A program made the position numbers and the translations under genes. Below the pieces are notes generated by a model. That model ran no database searches, was not told the DNA's origin, and worked only from the letters and a program-made list of their open reading frames with translations. DNA of 64,000 nt from JAPLST01 sp964397565 (GTDB lineage: Bacteria > Auribacterota > UBA3054 > JAPLST01): the NCBI GenBank assembly GCA_964397565.1, contig CAYNJC010000016.1:32210-96209 (forward strand), read 5' to 3'. This document shows positions 42,875 to 50,350 of the stretch, one piece after another. How positions within the stretch are numbered: position 1 is the first letter of the stretch; each line of letters opens with the position of its first letter.

Positions 42875-43743
42875 CTGCAATGCTGTGCAAACCACTTGCG
42901 CAGAAGATTGGCATTGCGCGTGTCGCTGCGGGCAGTATCTTTGGGCGTTTCCAGAATCCAGGGGAGGGTGCGCAAGAACGGCTGCGCGAGCAGCAGTTGA
43001 AAGCCGTGCGCGCCGATGCGGCCTTTGCTGATGTGCGCGTGCAGGTCACGGCGCGCGCCGCGCATGACGGTCGTGTCGTTGCAGTGGATCAGGCGCAAGG
43101 CGTCGGTGCGCAGTGTATGGGCGAGCGAAGCGCACACGCTGGCCAGGCCGGCGTCACTGCAGAGATCCATGCCGGCAGCATGGGCGTGCGCGGTATCGAG
43201 GCAGATGCCCAGGCGGGCCGTGGGCGCGGATTGCCAAACGGTGTTGATGATGGCGTGCAGTTCGCCAAATGATGCGCCGAGTAATGATCCGCCGCCGGCA
43301 GTATTCTCGAGCAGGAACGTGCAGTGCCACGGGTGTACGGCGTGCAGCCGCAAGAGTGCGTCCGCGACGCGCTGAATGGCGGTGGCTGGCGCGGCGCCGC
43401 GGGCACTGCCGGGGTGCATAACAAAATAGTCGGCGCCAATGGCGTCGGCGATGCGCAGGTCGTGTGCAATTGCGGCGCAGGAGCGCGCCCAGAGAGCTGC
43501 ATCCGTGCTGGCGCAGTTGGGTAGGTACGGCGCATGGACGACGACACAGATGATGCCGGCGTTGCGGCGGGCTGCTTGAAAGGTCGCGGCCGCAACTTTG
43601 TCAAATGGCGGCAATGTCCAGACACGCGGCGAATGGGTGAACAGCTGGACACAGGTAAACTGATGCCGCACAGCATGGCCGATGGCGCAATGCAGCCCGC
43701 CGGCGACGGACATGTGCGCGCCGATCAGAAAAGGGGCGGGCAT
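42871..43743 (-). CDS. nfo: Deoxyribonuclease IV (AP endonuclease)
   Basis: A 290-residue Nfo-type AP endonuclease that nicks 5' of abasic sites in base-excision repair. It has the TIM-barrel start IGAHMSVAGGLHCAI and QLFTHSPRVW. The metal-binding residues are in VVHAPYLPNCAS, the glutamate of LLENTAGGGSLLG, GICLDTAHAHAAG, LIHCNDT and the ETPKD of the C-terminus. Length is normal. The upstream side (right) carries the TGATCAG-type repeat at 43751 and no clear promoter. Confidence 0.93.
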   Translation of the reverse strand: MPAPFLIGAHMSVAGGLHCAIGHAVRHQFTCVQLFTHSPRVWTLPPFDKVAAATFQAARRNAGIICVVVHAPYLPNCASTDAALWARSCAAIAHDLRIADAIGADYFVMHPGSARGAAPATAIQRVADALLRLHAVHPWHCTFLLENTAGGGSLLGASFGELHAIINTVWQSAPTARLGICLDTAHAHAAGMDLCSDAGLASVCASLAHTLRTDALRLIHCNDTTVMRGARRDLHAHISKGRIGAHGFQLLLAQPFLRTLPWILETPKDTARSDTRNANLLRKWFAQHCS

Positions 43744-43750
43744 GATTGGT

Positions 43751-43777
43751 AATCAGTGATCAGTGATCAGTAATCGG
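43751..43777. repeat. AATCAGTGATCAGTGATCAG short-word repeat
   Basis: Tandem (A)GTGATC words directly upstream of nfo; one of the short-word repeat class that borders genes in this window. The remaining 43778-43929 holds no gene. Confidence 0.65.
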
Positions 43778-43929
43778 TGGAGGAAGAATAGGGGCAAGAA
43801 ATCCCCCAACCCCCTTTTCCAAAGGGGGACGGCAGCACCGCAGCAGTGTGACACCACTTGTGCCGCGCCTGCTGCGCTGCTGGTTGTGGTTCGCATTTGG
43901 AGTGCACTATCGGGTTCGCAGTCGCAACG

Positions 43930-44508
43930 TCACTTGCCGGCGGCAGGGACGAGGCGGATCAGGTGGATGGGATCCTCGGTGCGCCAGACATTCGACTGCA
44001 CCACGCCGTCGAGATACTTTTCTAACTGGGCGGGCGTGCAGTCAATCGTCACACTATCCTTTGATCTGTTCGTGCCGACCAAGGCGGCCTGCTCGACGGC
44101 TGCGGCGAAGGCCGCCACGCGCGGCAAGATCACCGTACAGTGATTTTTGTCGCTGATCTGCAGGAGTGAGATGCAATACAGGTTGGTGGCGGCCGGATCG
44201 TCTTGGGGCTTGGTGAGATTGGCATAGACGCGCTGCGGGCTGCGGCGAAGCACCAACTGATACACGTTGGCATCCAAAGCGTGCTTACTCGTTTCAACGT
44301 AGGCTAGCGAACAGACGCCGGTGACGGTATGGGTCATGCAGATGACATCTTTGCCCTGCGTCCAGGTGCCTTGCAGTTGCTCGGCGATATCCGCAGCCGG
44401 CTCGAGCCCCATAGGCTGGCGCGACTCGACCACGCTGCAGCCGACCAAGCCGGCGCAGATGATAATCCCCAGCAGCATTGTTAGACTGCGCATGTGGTTC
44501 GTTTTCAT
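43930..44508 (-). CDS. Small lipoprotein of unknown function
   Basis: A 192-residue predicted lipoprotein. The signal peptide ends in the lipobox AGLVGC with the modified cysteine at position 24. The mature part contains QLQGTWTQGKDVICM (a lipocalin-like 'GTW' start) and VETSKHALDANVYQLVLRRS. It ends VWRTEDPIHLIRLVP. I chose ATG 44508 because a GGAG Shine-Dalgarno precedes it by 8 nt; the longer reading to 44577 adds an unconvincing N-terminus. No family is recognised. It diverges from tyrS. Confidence 0.7.
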   Translation of the reverse strand: MKTNHMRSLTMLLGIIICAGLVGCSVVESRQPMGLEPAADIAEQLQGTWTQGKDVICMTHTVTGVCSLAYVETSKHALDANVYQLVLRRSPQRVYANLTKPQDDPAATNLYCISLLQISDKNHCTVILPRVAAFAAAVEQAALVGTNRSKDSVTIDCTPAQLEKYLDGVVQSNVWRTEDPIHLIRLVPAAGK

Positions 44509-44627
44509 TGTCTGGTCTCCGCATCGGTGATGCCGCTGCGGCCAGTTGGTCCGCATTCGGCAGAGCATAAATTTCATGATTATGATACACTATTTTCTTG
44601 TTTTTAGCAATAGCTTGATGCTTTATT

Positions 44628-45836
44628 ATGAATGTTGACCAGCAACTTAGCGTGATGGAGCGCGGCATGGTTGCGCTGATTGAGCGCAACGAGCTGCGTG
44701 AGAAAGTGATGCGGGGGGTACCTCTGCGCGTCAAATTGGGCGTGGACCCGACCGCTGCCGATCTGCATCTTGGCTTCACGGTTGTGCTGCGCAAACTGCG
44801 CCAGTTTCAGGATCTTGGCCATCAGGCCATCCTGATCATTGGCTCGTACACCGCCCAAGTGGGCGACCCGTCCGGGCGCGACAAGGCCCGCCCGCAGTTG
44901 AGCGAGGCGCAGGTGCTGGCGAATGCCGAGCAGTATCTCAACCAGGCCTGCCGGATTCTCGACCGCGACCGGCTCGAAGTACGCTACAACGGCGAATGGT
45001 TCAGCCGGATGGGCTTCATGGACGTGATCCGCCTGCTGGCCAAGACGACCGTGGCACGGACCCTTGAACGCGAGGATTTCGCCCAGCGTATGCAGGCCGG
45101 CACCGCCATCCATTTGCATGAGCTCATCTATCCGTTGATGCAGGGCTACGATTCGGTCATGATCAACGCCGATGTTGAATTGGGCGGCAATGACCAGACC
45201 TTCAACCTGATGGTCGGGCGCGATTTGCAGCGTGACGCGGGACAAGAGCCGCAGGTGTGCCTGACGATGCCGCTGCTGGAAGGTTTGGACGGCGTGCGCA
45301 AGATGTCGAAAAGTTACGGCAATTGTGTCGGTATCGCGGATGCCCCGCATGACATGTTTGGGAAATTGATGTCGCTCAGCGATACGCTCATGTGGAAGTA
45401 TTTCGAGTTGTTGACCAATGTGCCGCTGACGCAGGTAAGCGCGTGGCAGGCAGGGGTGCGAGCCGGCAGTGCGCATCCGATGGAGATCAAGAAAACGTTG
45501 GCCGGCACGATCGTCGCGCAGTATCACGGTGGCGACGCGGCCACCGCGGCGCGGGCGGAATTTGAGCGGGTGTTCTCGCAGCACGCCTTGCCGGATGAAA
45601 TGCCGGACTACATGCTGCGCGAGGCCGGGCCGGAACTCGACGTGGTACGGGTCTTGATCGAGGCGAACCTGGCGCCTTCGACCAGTGAAGCGCGCCGCTT
45701 GATTCAGCAGGGGGCCGTCAGCATTGATGAGGTAAAAGTGAGCGCGCTGCGCGTACCGCTGCCGGCTGCAACCAGTTTTGTACTACGGGCGGGCAAGCGG
45801 CGGTTTCTGCGCGTGACACGGGCACCTGAACGCTGA
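44628..45836 (+). CDS. tyrS: Tyrosyl-tRNA synthetase
   Basis: A 402-residue class I aminoacyl-tRNA synthetase that charges tRNA-Tyr. The HIGH-type motif is PTAADLHLGF (HLGF from residue 47), the tyrosine-binding region includes GSYTAQVGDPSGRD, and the KMSKS loop is exact (KMSKSYGN, 225-229). The C-terminal S4 RNA-binding domain is visible (LAPSTSEARRLIQQGAVSID). The HLGF form and length match the TyrZ-like clade. The gene stands alone, with a divergent lipoprotein gene 119 nt upstream. Confidence 0.95.
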   Translation: MNVDQQLSVMERGMVALIERNELREKVMRGVPLRVKLGVDPTAADLHLGFTVVLRKLRQFQDLGHQAILIIGSYTAQVGDPSGRDKARPQLSEAQVLANAEQYLNQACRILDRDRLEVRYNGEWFSRMGFMDVIRLLAKTTVARTLEREDFAQRMQAGTAIHLHELIYPLMQGYDSVMINADVELGGNDQTFNLMVGRDLQRDAGQEPQVCLTMPLLEGLDGVRKMSKSYGNCVGIADAPHDMFGKLMSLSDTLMWKYFELLTNVPLTQVSAWQAGVRAGSAHPMEIKKTLAGTIVAQYHGGDAATAARAEFERVFSQHALPDEMPDYMLREAGPELDVVRVLIEANLAPSTSEARRLIQQGAVSIDEVKVSALRVPLPAATSFVLRAGKRRFLRVTRAPER

Positions 45837-45860
45837 GCACCGCCGCACCGCAGATACTAT

Positions 45861-45890
45861 GGCCACGAAGACACAAAGACACGCAGAAAT
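45861..45890. repeat. CCACGAAGACACAAAGACAC repeat
   Basis: Shares the words CCACGAAG and AAGACACG with copies at 49022-49045, 59816-59841 and, inverted, 59926-59945. The similarity to the 59.8 kb copy extends upstream over an ACCGCAGAT word. Confidence 0.65.
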
Positions 45891-46079
45891 CGCCGCGCCG
45901 GTAATTGGCCAAGCGCAGCAACCACCGGCCTGAAACCTGATGGATATCGAACCGGGAATATCGAAGGACGAAGTGTCTGCGCACAACGTTATCATTGGAC
46001 ATTCCTTGCTGCTCGGAGTCCCGTCCAAGGCGGGATTGGATATTGGATATTGCGCTGCTCTGCAACTTGCAGCCCTGAA

Positions 46080-46096
46080 TCCCGCCTGTGGCGGGA
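46080..46096. repeat. TCCCGCCTGTGGCGGGA hairpin, copy 1
   Basis: A 7-bp GC stem with a TGT loop, within a direct repeat whose second copy lies 100 bp downstream. Confidence 0.75.
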
Positions 46097-46179
46097 TCCA
46101 CGCCGATGGCGGGATCGCCGCCTTTGACGGGACTAGGCTGGTGCCTTAGCTAGCCAAGCCAGCGCCAAGCAGCCCTGAA

Positions 46180-46196
46180 TCCCGCCTGTGGCGGGA
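46180..46196. repeat. TCCCGCCTGTGGCGGGA hairpin, copy 2
   Basis: Identical in stem and loop to the copy at 46080 and preceded by the same CAGCCCTGAA word; 40 nt before the ugd start. Confidence 0.75.
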
Positions 46197-46235
46197 CTCC
46201 AAGCAGCCCTGAACTCTGAACCCTGGGGACACCGT

Positions 46236-47549
46236 ATGAAAGTAGCCGTGGTAGGAACCGGATATGTGGGACTTGTTGCCGGCACATGTTTTGCCGACAG
46301 CGGCAATGATGTCATCGGCGTTGACAATGATGTGGCCAAGGTGCGGGCGTTGCGGCGCGGCAAGATTCCAATCTATGAACCGGGGCTGAGCGAGATGGTG
46401 CGGCGCAATGTGGCGGATGGGCGCCTGAGCTTTACGACCGATCTGGCGCAAGCCGTGCGCAAGTCCGAAATTGTATTTTTGGCCGTCGGCACGCCGCCCA
46501 AGAAGGATGGCAATGCGGACCTCAGCGCCGTCTTCGCCGTGGCGGAAGAGATAGCGCGGGCGATGACCGGTTATCGCGTGATTGTGACAAAGAGCACGGT
46601 GCCGGTGGGTACCGCCGATGCGTTGCGGGCACGCATAGCGCGTTGCACGGCGCATCCGTTTGACATCGTCTCAAACCCCGAGTTTATGAAGGAAGGGGCG
46701 GCCTTGGAAGACTTCCTCAAGCCGGAGCGGGTCGTCATCGGCGCCGCCAGCGAACGCGCAGTCGAGGTCATGCGCGAATTGTACGCGCCGTTCATGCGGA
46801 CCGGTGCGGCCTTTGTGGAGATGGACAATCGCTCGGCGGAGATGAGCAAATATGCGGCGAATGCCATGCTAGCGGCGCGTATTTCGTTTATGAACGAAAT
46901 CGCCAACATCTGTGAGGCGGCGCAGGCGGACGTGACCAAGGTGCGGCGGGCGATTGGGTTGGATTCGCGGATCGGCCCGCGCTTTCTGTTTCCGGGGGTG
47001 GGCTACGGCGGCTCGTGCTTTCCGAAAGATGTACAGGCGTTGGGCGCGACGGCGCGGGCGCATGGCTACACGGCCCGCATCCTGGAGAGTGTCGAGACGG
47101 TTAACCAAGATCAAAAGCGGATCTTGTTTGACAAAATCGCGCGCCATTTCGGCCCGCGACTGCGTGGGCGCACGATTGCAGTCTGGGGCTTGGCCTTCAA
47201 GCCGCAAACGGACGACATGCGCGAAGCACCCTCGATTGTGGTGATTAATCACTTGCTGAAGGCCGGGGCGCAGGTGCGCGCCTATGATCCGGTCGCACGC
47301 GCGACGGCGCGCAAAGTATTTGGCGCGCGCATTGCCTATTGCAGCTCGCAGTATGCGGTGCTGCGCGGCGCGGCTGCGTTGGTGCTGATCACGGAGTGGA
47401 ATGAATTTCGCAATCCCGATTTCGCGCGGATCAAGCGCTTGCTGCAGGAACCCGTGATTTTTGACGGGCGCAATCAATACGAACTCGCGGAAATGCGCGA
47501 ACGTGGCTTTGCCTATTATTCAATTGGGCGGCCGGTGGTGGGCGCGTAG
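46236..47549 (+). CDS. ugd: UDP-glucose 6-dehydrogenase
   Basis: A 437-residue UDP-glucose/GDP-mannose dehydrogenase family enzyme that oxidises UDP-glucose to UDP-glucuronate for surface polysaccharides. It has the NAD motif VVGTGYVGLVAG, FLAVGTPPKKDG, TKSTVPVGTAD and SNPEFMKEGAA. The catalytic Cys261 lies in GVGYGGSCFPKDVQAL, followed by VWGLAFKPQTDDMREAPS. The ATG at 46236 has a GGGGA Shine-Dalgarno; the reading from 46188 runs through the repeat region and is rejected. It stands apart from the O-antigen cluster but likely serves it. Related UDP-ManNAc or GDP-mannose enzymes are less likely given the close TuaD-like motifs. Confidence 0.92.
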   Translation: MKVAVVGTGYVGLVAGTCFADSGNDVIGVDNDVAKVRALRRGKIPIYEPGLSEMVRRNVADGRLSFTTDLAQAVRKSEIVFLAVGTPPKKDGNADLSAVFAVAEEIARAMTGYRVIVTKSTVPVGTADALRARIARCTAHPFDIVSNPEFMKEGAALEDFLKPERVVIGAASERAVEVMRELYAPFMRTGAAFVEMDNRSAEMSKYAANAMLAARISFMNEIANICEAAQADVTKVRRAIGLDSRIGPRFLFPGVGYGGSCFPKDVQALGATARAHGYTARILESVETVNQDQKRILFDKIARHFGPRLRGRTIAVWGLAFKPQTDDMREAPSIVVINHLLKAGAQVRAYDPVARATARKVFGARIAYCSSQYAVLRGAAALVLITEWNEFRNPDFARIKRLLQEPVIFDGRNQYELAEMRERGFAYYSIGRPVVGA

Positions 47550-47568
47550 CGGTTGCCGCCGGGCACAG

Positions 47569-47587
47569 TTCGTCCGCGGCGCACGAA
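47569..47587. repeat. Palindrome of the CGCCGCG-core family
   Basis: Arms TTCGTC and CACGAA around CGCGGCG, which is the family core read on the other strand; one arm mismatch. It lies between ugd and rhaA, just before a TATAAT box. Confidence 0.6.
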
Positions 47588-47593
47588 TTCTGC

Positions 47594-47599
47594 TATAAT
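47594..47599 (+). promoter_or_regulatory. -10 box (TATAAT) before rhaA
   Basis: A perfect TATAAT 62 nt before the rhaA ATG. The -35 position falls in the CGCCGCG-core palindrome (47569-47587) and is not consensus, so a regulator bound at the palindrome might act here; inference. Confidence 0.45.
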
Positions 47600-47661
47600 A
47601 AGAGTCGGTCAACAAAGAACATAATTGTAGCGTTCATGCAACTACGACGAGAGAAGCAGCA

Positions 47662-48954
47662 ATGGCGAAACGAGCACCGATGACCCGGCAACAGGTGAAC
47701 GCGGCCTACGCGGCCGCGTGCATGCTGTATCGGGCGTGGGGTGTGAACCCGGAGCAGGCACTGGCGGCGCTGGCGACGGTGCCGCTGTCGCTGCATTGCT
47801 GGCAGGGCGATGACGTGCGCGGGCTGGAACATCCCGAGGCAGGCTTGACGGGCGGTATGGTGGCAACGGGCAATTATCCCGGCGTGGCGCGGACAGGTGA
47901 TGAACTGCGGGCGGACATGGTGAAAGCAGGCAGCTTGATTCCGGGCCACAAGCGGGCGAACATCCATGCGTTTTATGGGGAGGCGGACGGCGCACGCGTT
48001 GCGCGCGACCGGTTGACACCGGCCCAATTCAGGCGCTGGATGCGCTGGTCGAAAAAGCACGGCATCGCGCTGGATTTCAACCCGACCTTTTTTTCGCATC
48101 CCAACGCGGCGGCGGGCATGACCTTGTCGAGCGCGGACGAGCATATCCGGCGGTATTGGATCCGGCACGGGATTGCCTGCCGCAAGATCGCGCAAGCATT
48201 GGCGGAAAATCAAGGCGGGCCGTGCGTCTGCAATTTCTGGATACCGGATGGGATGAAGGATGTGCCGGCGGATCGCTGGACGCCACGGGCACGCCTGGTG
48301 GATTCGTACAATCGCATCTTTGATCCGGCGCACGGGGTGGACCCGCGCAAGTGCATTGACACGGTCGAAGCCAAGCTGTTTGGCATCGGCCGCGAGGAAT
48401 ACACCGTCGGGTCGCATGAGTTCTACTTGGCGTACGCGATCAAACATGGCCTGACCCCCTGCCTGGACATGGGTCATTTTCATCCGACCGAAACGATTCA
48501 CGACAAACTGTCGGCGATCCTGACATTTTGCGACAAGGTCCTGCTGCATGTCAGCCGCGGCATCCGCTGGGACAGCGATCATATTGTGGTGTTGAACGAC
48601 GATGTGAAGAACGTGTTTGCCGAGCTGGTGCGCGGGCAGGCGCTGCAGCGGATGTATCTGGCGCTAGACTATTTTGACGCGAGTGTGAACCGGATCGGCG
48701 CGTGGGTGATTGGCGCGCGGGCGACGCAACAAGCGATCTTGGCCGCGTTGCTCGAACCGCAGGCGGCCTTGCGCGACTGTGAGCAGCGTGGTGATGGCGT
48801 GGGCAAACTGGCGCTGCTGGAAGAGAGCAAGCTGCTGCCACTGGGCGCGGTTTGGAACTATTACTGCCAGACCCAGGATGTGCCGGTCGGGATCGAATGG
48901 CTTGAAGTGGTGCGGCAGTATGAAGCACGGGTGCTGCGGAAACGGCAGGGATGA
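47662..48954 (+). CDS. rhaA: L-rhamnose isomerase
   Basis: A 430-residue isomerase that interconverts L-rhamnose and L-rhamnulose. Family blocks are LHCWQGDDVRGLE, GNYPGVARTGDELR and GHKRANIHAFY. LDFNPTFFSHPNA, the metal-site segments TVEAKLFGIGREEYTVGSHE, CLDMGHFHPTE and WDSDHIVVLND follow. Length agrees with RhaA. With the RhaD-type aldolase fusion 1.4 kb downstream it forms an L-rhamnose catabolic block. The rhamnulose kinase is not in the window. Confidence 0.95.
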   Translation: MAKRAPMTRQQVNAAYAAACMLYRAWGVNPEQALAALATVPLSLHCWQGDDVRGLEHPEAGLTGGMVATGNYPGVARTGDELRADMVKAGSLIPGHKRANIHAFYGEADGARVARDRLTPAQFRRWMRWSKKHGIALDFNPTFFSHPNAAAGMTLSSADEHIRRYWIRHGIACRKIAQALAENQGGPCVCNFWIPDGMKDVPADRWTPRARLVDSYNRIFDPAHGVDPRKCIDTVEAKLFGIGREEYTVGSHEFYLAYAIKHGLTPCLDMGHFHPTETIHDKLSAILTFCDKVLLHVSRGIRWDSDHIVVLNDDVKNVFAELVRGQALQRMYLALDYFDASVNRIGAWVIGARATQQAILAALLEPQAALRDCEQRGDGVGKLALLEESKLLPLGAVWNYYCQTQDVPVGIEWLEVVRQYEARVLRKRQG

Positions 48955-49021
48955 TTTACAATTGGCAATTGACGATTTGCGATTGAACATTGAATGACGG
49001 ATGCTGGATCACAGAAAAGAA

Positions 49022-49045
49022 ATGCCACGAAGGCACGAAAAAGAA
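49022..49045. repeat. CCACGAAGGCACGAA repeat
   Basis: A copy of the CCACGAAG repeat family in the 213-bp gap between rhaA and the PHP gene. The same gap has related short words TTGGCAATTGACGATTTGCG (48962) and ACCGAAAACTGAAAAC (49147). Confidence 0.6.
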
Positions 49046-49167
49046 CGATGCTGGATGTCGGACATCATGTGGCAGCCACGATCCGGCTTGGGTGCGGCCG
49101 CAGGCCACTTTATAAATTGTCGCGTTGCGCGAGAATGTAACTGAAGACCGAAAACTGAAAACAAAAA

Positions 49168-50304
49168 ATGCCGGTGTTGACCAACACGCACATCCACACG
49201 AACTACTCGTTCAGTGTGTTTGACAGTCCGGCGCAGGCGGTGGCGCAGGCGGTAGCGGAGCATATCTCGATTTTGGGGATCAACGATCATTACACCGTGG
49301 CGGGGTTTGAGGAATTCCGGGCGGCGTGCGCGGCGCAATTCGTCTGCCCGTTGTTCGGCATGGAAGCAGTGGCACTCGATACGGAAGCGCAGACGGGCGG
49401 TCAGCGGCTGAATGACCCGAACAATCCAGGGCGTTGCTATCTGACGGCCAAGAGCGTAACGCGCGCGCTGGCGCCGGAGAGCCGCGGCGCGGCAGCGTTG
49501 CAGCAGATGCGCGCAGCGCTGACGGCGCGCAATCAGCAATTAGTGGCGAAGCTCAACCAACATTTGGCAGCGATTGCAGCGCCGGTGCAGCTCACCATGG
49601 CGCAGGTCGAGGCCTTGACGCCGGCAGGCAACACGACCGAACGGCATGTGATTCAGGTGCTGGCAGAGGCAGTTCTGGCGTTGGGTGAGGAACGCGCGCG
49701 GGCCATGTTCACGGCATTGTGCGCTGCGGCGCCGCCGGACATGCAGACGGCAGCCGTGCTGCAAGATTGGTTGCGCGGCACGCTGGTGAAGGCGGGCTGC
49801 CCGGATTATGTGGCCGAGCTGCCGGAAGCATTTTTGTCGTTGCAGGAAATGGTGGACTTGTACCTGGCCATGGGCGCGATCCCGACCTATCCGGTGCTGG
49901 GCAATCCGGTGACGGAACTTGAAGCGGATGTGCCGGCGTTGCTGCGGCGATTGGAGCAGCAGCGCATATTCGCGCTCGAAGTGATTCCGAATCGCAACAC
50001 GCGCGAGCGGTTGTTGGCGATTGTCGAGGCGGCTGGTGTGGCGGGCATGCCGGTCTTCACCGGCACGGAGCACAACACCAAGACGCCCGGATTGCTGGTG
50101 GACAAGTTTTCGCATGAAGAGCCCTTCCAGACGATTTTCTTTGAAGGCGCGCTGGTGGCGCTGGGACATGCGGCGGAAATAGCGTGCGGCAATCTCGGGT
50201 ATGTGCGCGCGGACGGAACGCTGCGGTTCAGCGATCGCGCCCAAGGGCTGGCGTATTTCCGGCAGCGCGGATGGGAGGCGCTGGGGAACAGTGCGGCAAG
50301 GTAG
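49168..50304 (+). CDS. PHP-domain metal-dependent phosphoesterase-like protein
   Basis: A 378-residue protein with a PHP fold. The first metal motif is TNTHIHTNYSFSVF (HxH), the second GINDHYTVAGF and the third GMEAVALD. Near the C-terminus EVIPNRNTRERLL and FTGTEHNTKTPGLLVDKF supply the remaining ligands. A helical insertion (about 100-250) separates the halves. PHP proteins hydrolyse phosphoesters, but the substrate cannot be read here. Placed between rhaA and the rhaD fusion, a role in rhamnose or sugar-phosphate metabolism is inferred. Its stop TAG comes from the word GCAAGGTAG, repeated immediately after. Confidence 0.8.
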   Translation: MPVLTNTHIHTNYSFSVFDSPAQAVAQAVAEHISILGINDHYTVAGFEEFRAACAAQFVCPLFGMEAVALDTEAQTGGQRLNDPNNPGRCYLTAKSVTRALAPESRGAAALQQMRAALTARNQQLVAKLNQHLAAIAAPVQLTMAQVEALTPAGNTTERHVIQVLAEAVLALGEERARAMFTALCAAAPPDMQTAAVLQDWLRGTLVKAGCPDYVAELPEAFLSLQEMVDLYLAMGAIPTYPVLGNPVTELEADVPALLRRLEQQRIFALEVIPNRNTRERLLAIVEAAGVAGMPVFTGTEHNTKTPGLLVDKFSHEEPFQTIFFEGALVALGHAAEIACGNLGYVRADGTLRFSDRAQGLAYFRQRGWEALGNSAAR

Positions 50305-50350
50305 CAAGGTAACAAAGGACTAAAACGGTTTCAGGGTTCAGGTACTAGGA

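Larger units (their letters stand above)
45837..46235. other. Intergenic region made of repeats
   Basis: About 400 bp without a believable gene. It holds a CCACGAAGACAC-type repeat (45861-45890) and two copies of CAGCCCTGAATCCCGCCTG-type sequence about 100 bp apart, each containing a TCCCGCCTGTGGCGGGA hairpin. A third truncated AAGCAGCCCTGAA copy sits at 46201, just before ugd. Short readings on both strands here only translate the repeats. Confidence 0.6.

Noticed and set aside
42848..43777. Short repeats that might indicate a CRISPR array.
   Set aside because: Units are 5-9 nt and contiguous, without 20-40 nt repeats or unique spacers, and there are no cas genes.
45718..46101. Small minus-strand reading frames containing phrases such as MDPATGGIQGC.
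   Set aside because: They are translations of the TCCCGCC repeat units between tyrS and ugd and overlap the end of tyrS.
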